From: Nemania diffusa
Lineage: Eukaryota > Ascomycota > Sordariomycetes > Xylariales > Xylariaceae
Direction of reading: 5' to 3'
Assembly (NCBI GenBank): GCA_038501195.1
Contig: JBBPUQ010000008.1
Span: forward strand, 352,001 to 416,000
Length of the DNA: 64,000 nt
Shown: piece after piece, positions 11,469 through 22,897 of the stretch
Numbering within the stretch: the first letter of the stretch is position 1
Layout: each line of letters begins with the position of its first letter
Position numbers and translations under genes: made by a program
The notes under the pieces: generated by a model
What the model saw: only the letters and a program-made list of their open reading frames with translations
Database searches by the model: none
Told to the model about the DNA's origin: nothing

Positions 11469-12733
11469 TCACGGCTCCAGCGGGCCTTTCCTCAAGGTGA
11501 TAGTCGCCCTAGCCTTCTCAGAGGTCAATATACCCTCCCGGGTCTGTCTGTATTTCAGGGGAATAAGTCTTAATAGCTCTGCGAATGTCCCGGGTTCGCT
11601 GTCCTTCCCTAAATGCTCTGGCATATTCCAAAGCGTACTGAGCGACACCCAATCCACCATGCCTTTAATTGTCCCGATTTTCATCAAGGAGGACTCAGTT
11701 AGCTGAGTCCATACGAATTCCTCTGCCTCCTTGTACAGCACTGGATCCGAGGAGGGGTCGTCGCGCTTCATGGACAACATGTCAAAGATTTTTTGGCCCC
11801 TATTCAAGGCCGGCATCTGTGATTCTTCATCGTAAAAAGGACGTAGTACCTCTCGATAGAGATCAATCCCGAATACGTTCTGAGGCCAGTAATCAGCACC
11901 CGAGAACCCGTCTCCGGCATCTTCCAGCATGGTAAGACGGCGCCAGCAGACCATCTGCGATCCATATTCAACTATCTTTTCTATTGGCACGTTTACGCCG
12001 GAACCGTCAATCAGTTGACTCTGTAGACTCTGCACGAAAGCGGGTATAATTGGCGTTAGTAACGGATGCTGTGCAATCCCATCCGAGTTGGTTCGGCCTT
12101 CCCATACTTTCATAAATATGTCGTGCCTAGACTTGATAAGCAATATGTAATACACAAGTGAAGGACATTCTGTTTTACATACCAGCGTTTGATGAAAGGG
12201 TCGTGCTTTCGTGCGGCCAAGAAACAATTCAGCAGGGTGTCATTCAAGACCGGAACGGCCACACGCCACGGAGAGGCGGGATCCTCAAGCTGGTTCCAAC
12301 ATATGTCATCCATGTTTCTCAGCATGAAGGTGCTGCTGTCAATCCATGCACCTCCGTATTCATAAAGGCAAGCTCCTCGGAGGAAGTCGGCGCTATGAGG
12401 GCCCGAATGAGTACCATCCATGGTGTTGTTGTAAAAGCTCTCAGGGAGTCCCGTTGGAACATATTTCGAAGCATAGTTAGGAGAGTTGGGATTGCTGTCC
12501 AGGATGCGAATAGTCCAATCGGGTCCACAGATGCGAACCCAACTAACCACGTTACGTCGGCACCATGCCGGCATGCCATCAATGCCACTATCCCAAAATG
12601 TCCAGACGTTCTTTTCAGACACTACGGGCTGGTAGCTCAAGAGAGTGTGTAGGATTTCGTCGTCTGTTCGTTTATCGTCATTCTTGATAGGTTCAAGTTT
12701 GTTCCGGTACTGGACAGGAATTTGGACATCCAT
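11469..12733 (-). CDS. Capsular polysaccharide synthesis-type glycosyltransferase
   Basis: The two exons are 12733-12183 and 12126-11469, with a 56-bp intron (GTATGT...TCTAG) that joins KRW to HDIFMKVWEGRT in frame. The product is 402 residues. The first half has NVWTFWDSGIDGMPAW and PDWTIRILD, then SADFLRGACLYEYGGAWIDS near residue 130. This fits the Caps_synth family (related to GT32-type transferases), where the D-x-S/D-x-D type motif binds the metal and sugar nucleotide. It lacks an obvious signal peptide, so cytosolic or Golgi-surface action is unresolved. A TATATAAA lies 156 bp upstream. The gene appears intact although its neighbours are degraded. The family is fairly sure; donor and acceptor sugars are unknown. 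Confidence 0.85.
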
Positions 12734-12888
12734 CTTTGATTCCGTGAGAACTTGAAGAATAGAAAGGCTTAGAAGTAGTCACAAGCTACAAATAGGAAGA
12801 TATAGTAGGCGGATAATGTAAAGGTGTAGATATTCTTATCTTTTGTGTTACATTTCGATGGCAGTACATGAGAAACGAAAAATGACCA

Positions 12889-12896
12889 TTTATATA
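12889..12896 (-). promoter_or_regulatory. Candidate TATA box of the glycosyltransferase gene
   Basis: On the minus strand this reads TATATAAA, 156 bp before the start codon. The match is good for a core promoter TATA element, but the transcription start was not determined. Confidence 0.35.
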
Positions 12897-15675
12897 AGTC
12901 CTTGGAACGCACAGCAAGCTAATTTGTCTCGTTCGCTATTCTCGCTCTCATAATTCGGCGTCTTCTCCGACCGCGGTGCACATTCTCGGCATCGGGTGGT
13001 TGTTGGAGACCGATACATGGATAGAGATAAATAGGCCTCAATCTAATCGCGTTATATGCCGAGAAAATATCTCCGAATCGGTGTGTAAGCGGACCCCTAC
13101 TATACGCATGCGCGTACAGAAGCAGTGGGTCCTGACAACTAAGACTAACCCATAATCAATCACAGATATTGTAAAAGTAAGTGGGAGTGAAGGTGTCATC
13201 CGTTTCGTCCGTTATGGATGATGCAGATTGAGCTGAGTCACATTGGTTATGGATTTCTATTATATTGTATGCAGCTGACAAATCCACCAACTCACCGCTG
13301 TATAAACGCGATAAGCAATGATAATGACGTGGAGAGCCCCTGATAGGATGGATGCTCAGAATAAGGAACGGAACTTTTTCAAATCTTGGGGCAGATACTA
13401 TACAATGCTACCCCCTGTAAAAGGTTCAAGTTGAAGTAGACTCGCATGCAAGCCTCTGCAAGCCTCTCGGGACTTGCCATAAAGGGGGCTTTGCGTACAA
13501 GTAACTGGTGAACAGAGGCGAAAAGATACTTTTGGAAGTTGAGCAAAGCTCAGCGAAGCAAATAGTACATTGAGAGGGACCCTTTTACTAGGCCTCTCTT
13601 GCGTAGTCGTTAGTAAATTATAAAGATGACTAAGAACCGCGCGGGCTAATAGCCCCTGCATGTGGATTCTAAGAATGTTCTTGTTATAGCTAGTGCTATT
13701 AATGCATTGAATCTAGGGGAGTATTATTTAACATGTAAATATGCCCAAGTTCTTAATTCGGTTACTTCATCAATAGAAGTATGCGGCGAGAATTCGCGGT
13801 TGATAAATATTAATTCAACTCTTTGTTCAATATAACCTGTGAACTCAAATTTCGACTTGTTGTACTTAACTACGACGACGACTACTGAATATGTCTAGCT
13901 ACTACGTAAGATCATATAAATTAGTCAGGGAGCTCCATGGGGGTAGGGCTTTTTTCTAAATGAATAAAACTATAGGTTGTGCGCTAACCTAGTTCCCAAC
14001 TCCCGGTGAAGCATACAGACAGGAAAGGGATTTGGACATAATGCTGTATTCGAAATAGAGGGTCTATAGCTGCACAGAAACCATCTAAAGACTATAGAAG
14101 TCTTACTCCCTTCTTCCAAGCGTTTATATAGACACCTACCTACTACTAATACCAATAAACACAAAATGGCCCGACGATCCCAAGAAAATTTAAGCCATTA
14201 CCAACTAAATCTTTTCAGTAAAAATCAGCAGCTGACTCTCTAAACAGATTAACTAATATGATCAAACAATACCTAGGCTAACTAATGAAACACAGTATCC
14301 TTACCGATAGACGCAATGAGGGTATCAACCAATGGCAACAGCAATGGAAGTATGGACCCGAGACACGACGAAGGTATAGTGCTTTTAGTTCTCGAGCCTA
14401 GGCTACTCGAGGGCGTCCAAAGCCAAATACCACGGTAATGTGTAGTATAGTTTTTGTCAGAGGATATTGTCACAGAGTGAATAGAAGACATCTAGTAGCT
14501 AGGAAGAAGGGTGTATTATAAGGCTCAATAGCTATATCCGTTGATTACTGGCACACTGGGGTCCCTAGGGGCACCAGAGGTCCTATATATATAGTCAAAA
14601 TCATAGATACAACCACCCTATAGGGACCAGTTTCTTTATCTCCTAACAGCTTTATACAGGCAGCAGCAAGGGCCCTGAGCTCAATAGTAGGACCTCTAGA
14701 GCGTATGTCGGCTGGCTGTACGAGATAGGGTGATAGGTAGATTAAAAGACCATGCCTAATTAGATGATATGGTGTGTAACAGGACTAGAAAGCGGATCTG
14801 GCCAGATAGTATAGGGCTCCCTCCTTCTACGGAGCACACCTGCGTTGTCTCGATACACGCCCGAGATGCCTGTCGCTAGCACAATATAATATAAATTAGC
14901 GTGGGACGCTGCCGTTCTATTACTAGTTACTTTATGATGTAATAGCCCATTACCACCGCCCTAGTCGCCCGAATCTAACGCTCAATATGTCCCTTGCATC
15001 TTATTGTCGTACAAATACATAGCTTAGAGGCAGTGAATAGTCCAACCATAGCCCCACCTCGAATTGTGTCAGATAAGCGCCTACTTAGTTGGCCCTTTAC
15101 CGAAAGTGAATCCCAATTGGTCGAAATACCGTTAAAATCTAAAACCCGGAGTGAGACTGGAATTGTTTATTTGCGTCGGCTAAGAGTGTGACAAAGGGCG
15201 TAAATGATTCAAAAAGGGGGTTTGACACAGGTATATGTTCACGTAGCCTCAGCCATAGCTTTTAATTGGGGGCATTGTGGACAAACCATCCTCCCTAGTC
15301 TCCCATTAATGCCCCTTGCCCCTTCACTCTCATGGTTACTCAGGTACATGAAACCTCACGGCGAAATTATAGCGTTACTGGCATATATACCCTCAGGACT
15401 AAAAGGGACATGCACGACTCGAAACCGTAGGTCGCCAGGACGAAAAGTGGGAAGTGGCCTGCAAAGCGTGCGCAGCTTTGTAGCCTGTAACACAACCCAA
15501 AATACTCAATTTACCCTACCTAGTGGCTCTGCTACGCCTGCTGAACTAGCCGCCATGTAAATCAAAGCCCAAATGGGTTCACAGCGGAGAATATTATTCA
15601 ATCTTTGCTATTTCTAGCCAAGCTATCGCGCATCTCTAAGCTAGATACGAAAAGTCAACACTTAACACTCAACAC
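12897..15675. other. Gene-poor region, degenerate repeats
   Basis: No supported gene. About 14041-14160 resembles 5600-5720, as described there. Frames at 14994-15191 and 15204-15560 are open but have no motifs, splice signals or promoter. The sequence at 14520-14880 is unusually balanced in base composition and may be an old element, but I cannot name it. Confidence 0.45.
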
Positions 15676-18449
15676 TCAACCCTCCGCCAAGCTAAGGCAA
15701 TTGAGTTCTTCGCAAATTAATGCAGCGTTAATGCGCTTCTTCCGGTCCATTTCCAAGGCTTGACTGACAATTCTCTCCAGCTCATCACTTTCCCGTAGTT
15801 TCCTTCGTGCCATCTTGAGGTACTTGAGCCATCGTGTCATATCATTCTGTGCCTCATTGTACGATCCTTCAGGCTTCTCTGCTAGATGGATGTCAGCAAT
15901 CTCCCATTTCTGCCAGCTCTTCTCGGGCAAATGGATGTAGCCTAGAAGCCATAACGTCGTACAGCCTAGCGCCCAGACATCCGATTCTGGGCCACGGAGC
16001 TCCGAACCCATCATAAACTCTGGTGGTAAATACCAGGGCGTTCCACTCGTCTGTATCGGATCACCAGGTCTAAAACTTGAACCAAAATCAATCAAAACTG
16101 CCCCGCGCTCAGGAGTGTAGAGAATATTCGCTGGCTTGACATCACCGTGTACAAGGCCTTTTTCATGTACCCAGGATAATGCTGAGGCTATACCGAGTAG
16201 TATATTCCGCACATCTTCACGGCTTCCAGTAAAAGAATCGGTTGGTCCTATTTGCCATGAAAGTGCTTTCGCATCGGTGTGCTCGAGGAATAAGCTGTGG
16301 AAGCGGACATCGGCGCCTAGCAGTTTCACAATATTTTCCTGTTCAATGAAAGTCAGCATCTAACATTCCTATGATAAACTATAAGTAGTGCTTACGTGGC
16401 CTTGAAGAGCACGGAGAGCATCGTACTCGCGCTTCCACAGCCGAGCAACTTGGACTGGAGAAAGGCCGCTGCTTTTGAGAGTCTTTCCAACGCATTCCTC
16501 TGGACCCGAATCAGGCACGTACTTCCCTCGCCAGACAAGAGTCTTTTTATTCTCGTAGATGGTTTCGATGCGGCTAATTTTAATTCCCTGGAGGTAGATA
16601 TTCTCCCCATCTTGAAGTCGAAGTATATCGTTCTGCGCTTGTTTCACGTCGACTCTGGGTGGCACACCTCCCCTAGTGTTGGAGACTTTGCGTTTCTTGG
16701 ATGGATTTTCCTGAGACGCATCTCCCTTTGCTGAGGCGATGCGCTTCCTAGTTCGTTCGGTGTCGATCGGCCACTCCATTCGCCCCAATACTTCAAACTC
16801 CATCAACAGCTCAGTGTCTACAGCAAGGCCCCAAACTCCAGGGTGAATGAAGACACTATCCCTCGGTACGATTGAAATACCAGTCTCTGTACCCAGATCC
16901 GTGATTTCAATTGGGCGGTCAGAGTCGTTCTCAAAAAAAATGGTGTCCTTTTCGGCGTTAAAGGTAAAGGTCCCCTGCTCATCATAACGAATAATGGTAC
17001 ATCCAATCTGTTCAGGACCTGATGCAACGGCTAGAACTCTAGCAGGATTATCGTAGGACGGACAGTTCACTGTGATCCATCTCTCTTCAAGCTCTTGGCG
17101 GCCACGTGGAAGGATACGAAGCTCGCTAACCTTTGGGTGGATAAGAAGGCGGCAGGGCTTAACTTGGGGCCAAATAGGAGACCGATGCAAATCCTCCCAA
17201 TCCAAATCGACTATGTAGTTGTTTTCGAGGAGTGGGCTGGTATAATCAAAATTGTATAGTGATGTCAGATGCGTAGGGGGTAGGACTTCTAGTTGCCTGC
17301 CGTCCTCGAGAAACTCATCTCGAGTCCCATGATCTTTGAGACCTTCATTGTTGTAGGTTCTTTCTGCTTGTTTAGCATCTGGGATTTCCCCCCCATGTCC
17401 AGGTAGGTGGATTTGCGTAGAATGCTGATCGCTGCCATGGGCAGCGCTCCACACAGGTAAAACAAGTCAAATAAACGGCTTTTGACGTGATTTGCCTTAA
17501 TTGATCGCAAAAAGCGCTTATTTAACTTGTTTAGTTAAATCTGTTGTTTTAATTGAACAGTTATTTAATCAAATAAATCAAATAAATTAAAAGCGTTAAA
17601 TATATTAGTTAGTTAAAACTAAAACTTTTATTAAAACTTTTGTTTGTTTTAATTGCTGCTTATAAACTGTTTAAATTTTTTTGTAGCTAGTATTATAAGT
17701 ACTAAATAGCTTTTAAAGTATTTGTTTTAATAAATAGCTGTTGTAAAATTATTATAAGTTTATATTAACTAAATATTTTTTTATACTTAGTTAATATTGT
17801 TAGTATAAACAATATATTAGTAACAAATTAATTTAATATAAAAAACTGTTGTTGTTTAGTTTGCTACTATTATAAAACGTTATAATTTAGTTTTAAATAG
17901 TTAGTTTTATTAAAAATTAAATAGCAGTTTAATTTATTTTTATAAATTTTTTTGTTATTATTTAAATTAAATCTATTATAAGTTTTATTTATAAACTTTT
18001 TAAAAGTAAGTTTAAAAATAAATAAAATAATAACAGTAATTTTAAATATAATATTATTAATATATTAATTCTTTTAGTATGTTTTAACTTGTTAATAAAT
18101 CTTTTTAGTTTTTATAAAGTTTTTTTTTCGAAAGTTTTTTAACTATATGTTTAAATAAAAAACAATAACTGTTTAATAAACAAACATTTTTTTAAACAAC
18201 TGTTTATATTTTTATAGCTTTTTATATATTTATTAAAAATTAGTATAAATTTTATTTATATTAGTAGTACCTAAAATATATATATCGGTTTAACAATTAA
18301 TAAAACAGTATTACTTTTTATAAATATAAAAAGCTATTATAACTTTTAAACTTTGTTAAATAAAAATAAGTTGCTAATAAAATAAGCAATAGTTAAGTAT
18401 AAAAAATTATATAAATAGTAATAGCTAAAATTATAAAAGTAAAACTTTA

Positions 18450-18483
<34 letters not shown>

Positions 18484-21400
18484 TAAAAACGGGCTAAACA
18501 AATATATAAATCATTTTTAAACTTTTTAAAAAAAGCTATAATATTAAATAAATTAATTTTATTGCTTTTATATTAAAGCGTTGTTTTAATAAAAAAGTTT
18601 AAAATAGTGTTAATTTTATAATAAACTTTTTAGTTTTTTGTTTTAAACATATAATTAGCAAAAATATATTTATTAAAATTAAAGTTATTATATAATGTTA
18701 TATATAGCTTAAAAAAAAAGTCTTTAAAAATAATAAAACTATAAATTTTAGTTAAAAAAAAGTTTTAATAAATATTATTTTTAACTTTTATTATAAAGCT
18801 TTAATAAAAAATACTTATATTATTAAACAAAATATTAACTAGTTTAAATATATTAAAGTTTTTAAAAATAATATTATTTTTGTTATTAATAAATTTGCTA
18901 ATATTTTTTTTATAAATTGTTTTATTAATATTATTATTTTTAACTTTATTGCAAAAAATATTATAGCGTTAAAAAATAGTTTTAATTTATATATTAATAA
19001 AATAATTCTTTTTAATTAATGTTAAAATAAAAAATTTAAAAAATTTATTATTAACTTTGTTAAAAATAATAAATTATATAATAATATTAATAATGTAGCT
19101 TTAGCAATAAACTTTATACTGTTAAATAAAAGTTTTAACTTTATTTTTAAATAAATATTTAAAATTGTTAAATTTAAACAAAAAATGTTGTAAAAAAACT
19201 ACTAAAGTTTTATTGTTTATATTAATATTATTTAAAATAAAAAACTCTAGTTTAAGTTATAAATTAAATCATTTAATAATTTTATAAATATATAATTTAA
19301 TGTTTTTAATAAAATATAAGTTAATAATATATTAAAAGTTTAAAAGTTTTATATATAGCTTTTAGTTTTAATTAATATAGTAGTTAACAATACTAATAAT
19401 ATTTTTTTTAAAAAATAATTTTTATAAATTAAAAAAAATGTAAATTTTAAACTTAATAATAGCAATTTTAGTTGCAATAACTTTAAAAACTAGTTTAAAA
19501 GTAGTTTTAATTTATTAAGTAACAATAAATTAACTTATTACTAAAGTTAAAACTAATTAAAAGTTTAAAAATTTAATTATAAATTTAAATTTTTAATATT
19601 AAAATAAATTAAATAGTATATTAAATAAAGTATAAAAATAAATTAACAGTTATTTTTATTAAATAGCTAATTTTATAATATATAAATTAGCTATAGCTTA
19701 AAATTGTTAAAAAATAGTAATAGTAGTAAATAGTAATTAAAATTGAAAATTAGTATTAATATTATACTTTAAACAAAAATAGTATTTAATTAAATTTGTA
19801 GTTTTTGCATTTAATATTTTAATATATTATTTGTTTTTGTAATAATAACAAAGCTATATTTTTTTATTTTTAGCTAAAGTGTTAAAGTTGCTAAAAATAA
19901 CTAGTACAAAATATATACTGTAGTTTAAAATATTTAAACTTGTATAAAAAAAAAGCCAAATATAAAATATATAGTTTTTATTAAAAATTTAAATTTAGAA
20001 AAAAATATATTAAGTTAAATTGTTTAATATATTAAAAGTTAAAACAATAATTTATTTATAAATAAACTATTTTATAAAAAATATTTAAAAGTTTTAAGTT
20101 TTAAAAAAGTTATTATATTATATTTTAATTTATAAACTACTTTATTACTAATTAAATTTTTAACTTTAGTATATATATATAAAAAAGCAATATTTATTTA
20201 AAAGTAATAATATATTATATTTTAAAAAAGTACTATTAAAAGCTATATAATAATGTTGTTGCTAATGTATTATTTAATTAAATGTAATAAAAAAAATAAA
20301 AAATAAATCTATTAAAAAGTTAAAATTAAAAATAAAAATATTTTAAAAAATATATTTTTATAAAGCAAAAAATGTACTAATTTAAAATATTTTGTTTTTT
20401 TAATAATAACTATAATATTTATAGTAATAAAAACAAAAGTATAAAAATAAAAATAATAAAAATAGTAAAAAAAAATAAATAATAAAAAATAGTAATAAAT
20501 AATATTAATTAAAACAAATTAATTAAATTAATAATTTAACAAAAGTTTGCAAAATAAATATAAATAAATAGTTAAAAATGTATTAGTTTTAAATATATTA
20601 GTTATTTTAATATAAATTAAAAAACAAATAGTATTGTTAATAAAAAAAACAAAAGCATAATTATAAAAATAATAAAAAAGTTTAAAAAAAAAAAGTTTTT
20701 TATTAATTAAAATTAACTTTGTAAAAAAACTTATATAAAAATAAATAGTTATTAAATTAAAAAAAAACTAAGTTTAAAAATAATATTTTTATAATTTAAA
20801 TCGTAATATATATAGCGTTAAAAATAAAAAAAAAAAAAAAAAAGCAAAAAAGTATTAAAAAAAATATTAGCTAAAAAAATTTAACATATTTTTAACTGCA
20901 ATACTAAAAAAAAAAGCAGCGCTATTATAAAAATAGTATTATTAAATAGCTTTAGTTGTACTAAATATAAATCTAATAATAATTTAATATTATATATAAA
21001 GTATATAAAGTTGTAAATAATTAAAAATTAAAAGTTGAAAATAATCTATAATAAAAAAAAAAGTAGTTAATTTAAAAAGCTATAATTAAATTAGTATTAG
21101 CTAAGTAAATAAATAAATATATAAGTTTATTAAATAAAAAAAAGTTTTTATTAATTAGTTAATATAAGTTTTAAAACAAACTGCTACTTAAATAAAAAAG
21201 CATTATAAAATATACTTTTTAAATAGCTTTTTTTTTACTAAAAAAATAACAAAAAAAAAATCAAAAAAAAAAAGAAATTATTTAAAAATAGCTAGCAAAT
21301 ACAGATAAAATAAGAAATATTTAATTTGCTTGTAAATAAATTCAAACCTTTTATTTGTGCCTTGGTTAGTCAAGTTATCTGTCAAGCAGTCAAAGTATTG

Positions 21401-21520
21401 TTTTACCTGTAGGGAGCGCTGGCCATGGGATGGATCTTCTAGTAGTGGTGGTACGAGGTGAGGGGTTTTCACCGTCTCCAGAGTGTAAGGTAGAGTAGAT
21501 GGCATAGATACCCTACCCAT
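15676..21520 (-). pseudogene. Protein kinase gene split by a 3,980-bp hAT element
   Basis: The first coding exon begins with ATG at 21520 and reads 33 codons to the insertion. After the element (17442-21421) and one copy of the 8-bp duplication are removed, the same frame continues 17433-16396, then a 57-bp intron (GTAAGC...GAACAG with GCTGAC), then 16338-15676. Without the element the protein would be 599 residues. The C-terminal half is a Ser/Thr kinase: Lys in CVGKTLKSS, ENIVKLLGADVRFH, LVHGDVKPANIL (HGD in place of HRD, catalytic Asp kept), VLIDFGSS, SGTPWYLPPEFM and ESDVWALGCT. The first half may contain a degenerate FHA-like beta domain, which is uncertain. Between them is a basic stretch resembling a nuclear localisation signal (KKRKV). 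With the element in place only a truncated product is expected. Confidence 0.85.
17442..21421 (+). mobile_element. Large AT-rich hAT element (3,980 bp), RIP-degraded
   Basis: The terminal inverted repeats start CAGCGCTCCACACAGGTAAA on the left and CAGCGCTCCCTACAGGTAAA on the reversed right end. Perfect 8-bp duplications GCCATGGG lie at 17434-17441 and 21422-21429. Terminal repeats of CAGnG type plus an 8-bp duplication identify a hAT transposon. The length suits an autonomous copy with a transposase gene, but the interior is almost entirely A and T, with no long reading frame and a T tract at about 18451-18476. That pattern fits heavy RIP of a former transposase copy. The insertion splits a kinase gene after codon 33. 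Confidence 0.88.
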
Positions 21521-22096
21521 CGCGCTAGTTGGGGGTGTTGTCTGGGCTATCCTCCAGGGTTTGTGTATTGTCTTTTAAAATGAGAAGGTAACCATATGGA
21601 CGGCATCCATCTTATATATACAGAAAAATTCTAATATAGCCGCTGCCATCTTCTCTCTAATGCAAGGGAAGGGGAGGGGACCGGTATCACGAATATTAGT
21701 GCATGTTATTTTAAGCGCTACGAACCAGTCAAACCTTGAGCCTCTCTAAGACACGGAGACCAATTGTTTATTGTATACGTAGTGTCAGCGTGTGGTGTGT
21801 AGTATATATAGTCGTACTAGCAAGAAGTGGCGTGTCCGGCGGCGCATTCGGTTTGCTCTCACGTAGCAATAATCTCTAGCAAATCATGAGACAGTTGGGC
21901 GCTAGCAGCTAGAGGAACGGATAAAAATGCACGAGCCAAGTAAATCTCGCTATTCTCGTGTAACCATAGTTCTCTTCCGAACTACTCCTCTTGGTTCATT
22001 CTACCAAACACTATCTTGAAGCCCTCTACGCGTTAAACATTATTCTGCGCTTCTATCCCCTTCAAATCCCGCTACTTGCCTTACAATATTTTCATC
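21521..22096. other. Intergenic region
   Basis: This would carry the promoter of the split kinase gene on the minus strand and that of the basic-tailed protein on the plus strand. No clear TATA box, repeat or RNA gene was recognised. Pyrimidine-rich sequence at about 21990-22080 fits a fungal 5' leader. Confidence 0.4.
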
Positions 22097-22897
22097 ATGC
22101 CTGAAGATCCCAATATTCATACCCATTTGAGATTTCACGCACCAGCACCCGAATTGGTAGACGACAAAGAATGGACCTGGCCCTTCCGGAAATTCGGCTA
22201 CAGACATGGAGGTGTCCTCTTCACCGAGCTACACGAAGAATTCAATTCGTTTAAGTGCGCGATTCAAGACCCCTACGGGTGGCATCTTGACGTCAGTGAA
22301 ATAGCACATATGTCAAATAACCGAGAAATGTTCTTTTCCCTGCTTAAAAAGCGGCAGGACGAACGTTTTGCCGAAATCCAAAGCGCTTGGGACAGAACGG
22401 CTTCGCTATTAGTTGGAGACCCAGGTCAGCTCGAGAAAGCCCTAGACTGCACTGAAGCATGGGTGAACTTGATTCGCGTTGCTCGAAATTTTTCATTTGA
22501 CTCCTTCCTTAAGTTCTTTAGTCAGTATATTGAAGAAGAGGACAGGCCGAGGGTCCCCCTCCCTAACCCTCCAAACCCCGAACGACAAACTCCGCAGCGG
22601 CCGTCACCATCCCAAAATTCACACGAAATACGCACAATACGAACCCTAGAATCTGGCCAGAATTCACGAACACTCGAACGAGAGAGCCAGAGTACCTCAC
22701 AAAGGGCGGCTAGGACAATAATAGCAGGGACGAAAGGGGCCAGAACAACGAAGACCCCAACCCAAGCGACCGGGAGCCCACATAGAATAACGCGACAAAC
22801 ACGACGATCTAAGACTGGTGGAGGTACCCGAGATGGCCCAAGGAGAAGTGCGCGTTTACGAGAACGGGCAGAACGAGCAGAACGTGCTAGTCGGTGA
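22097..22897 (+). CDS. Hypothetical protein with strongly basic C-terminal tail
   Basis: A single exon of 266 residues. I chose the ATG at 22097, the first ATG in the frame. Residues 1 to about 150 look folded, with aromatic-rich segments such as KEWTWPFRKFGYRHGG and an alpha-helical stretch around AWDRTASLLVG. From about residue 160 the chain is Pro/Ser/Thr/Arg-rich, ending in repeated Arg-Ala-Glu groups (RRSARLRERAERAERASR). The tail is highly basic and could bind nucleic acid or act as a nuclear signal, but that is inference. I recognise no family. It sits just outside the split kinase gene in a gene-poor accessory region. Confidence 0.65.
   Translation: MPEDPNIHTHLRFHAPAPELVDDKEWTWPFRKFGYRHGGVLFTELHEEFNSFKCAIQDPYGWHLDVSEIAHMSNNREMFFSLLKKRQDERFAEIQSAWDRTASLLVGDPGQLEKALDCTEAWVNLIRVARNFSFDSFLKFFSQYIEEEDRPRVPLPNPPNPERQTPQRPSPSQNSHEIRTIRTLESGQNSRTLERESQSTSQRAARTIIAGTKGARTTKTPTQATGSPHRITRQTRRSKTGGGTRDGPRRSARLRERAERAERASR

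Noticed and set aside
15204..15560. 118-codon plus-strand frame
   Set aside because: No motifs, splice signals or promoter; likely chance.
17442..21421. AT-rich block as a centromere or origin
   Set aside because: Exact inverted ends and an 8-bp duplication show it is a transposable element; AT richness is better explained by mutation of the repeat.
21278..21520. 80-codon frame near the hAT right end
   Set aside because: It is a chimera of 33 kinase codons and 47 codons of the element end, not a gene.
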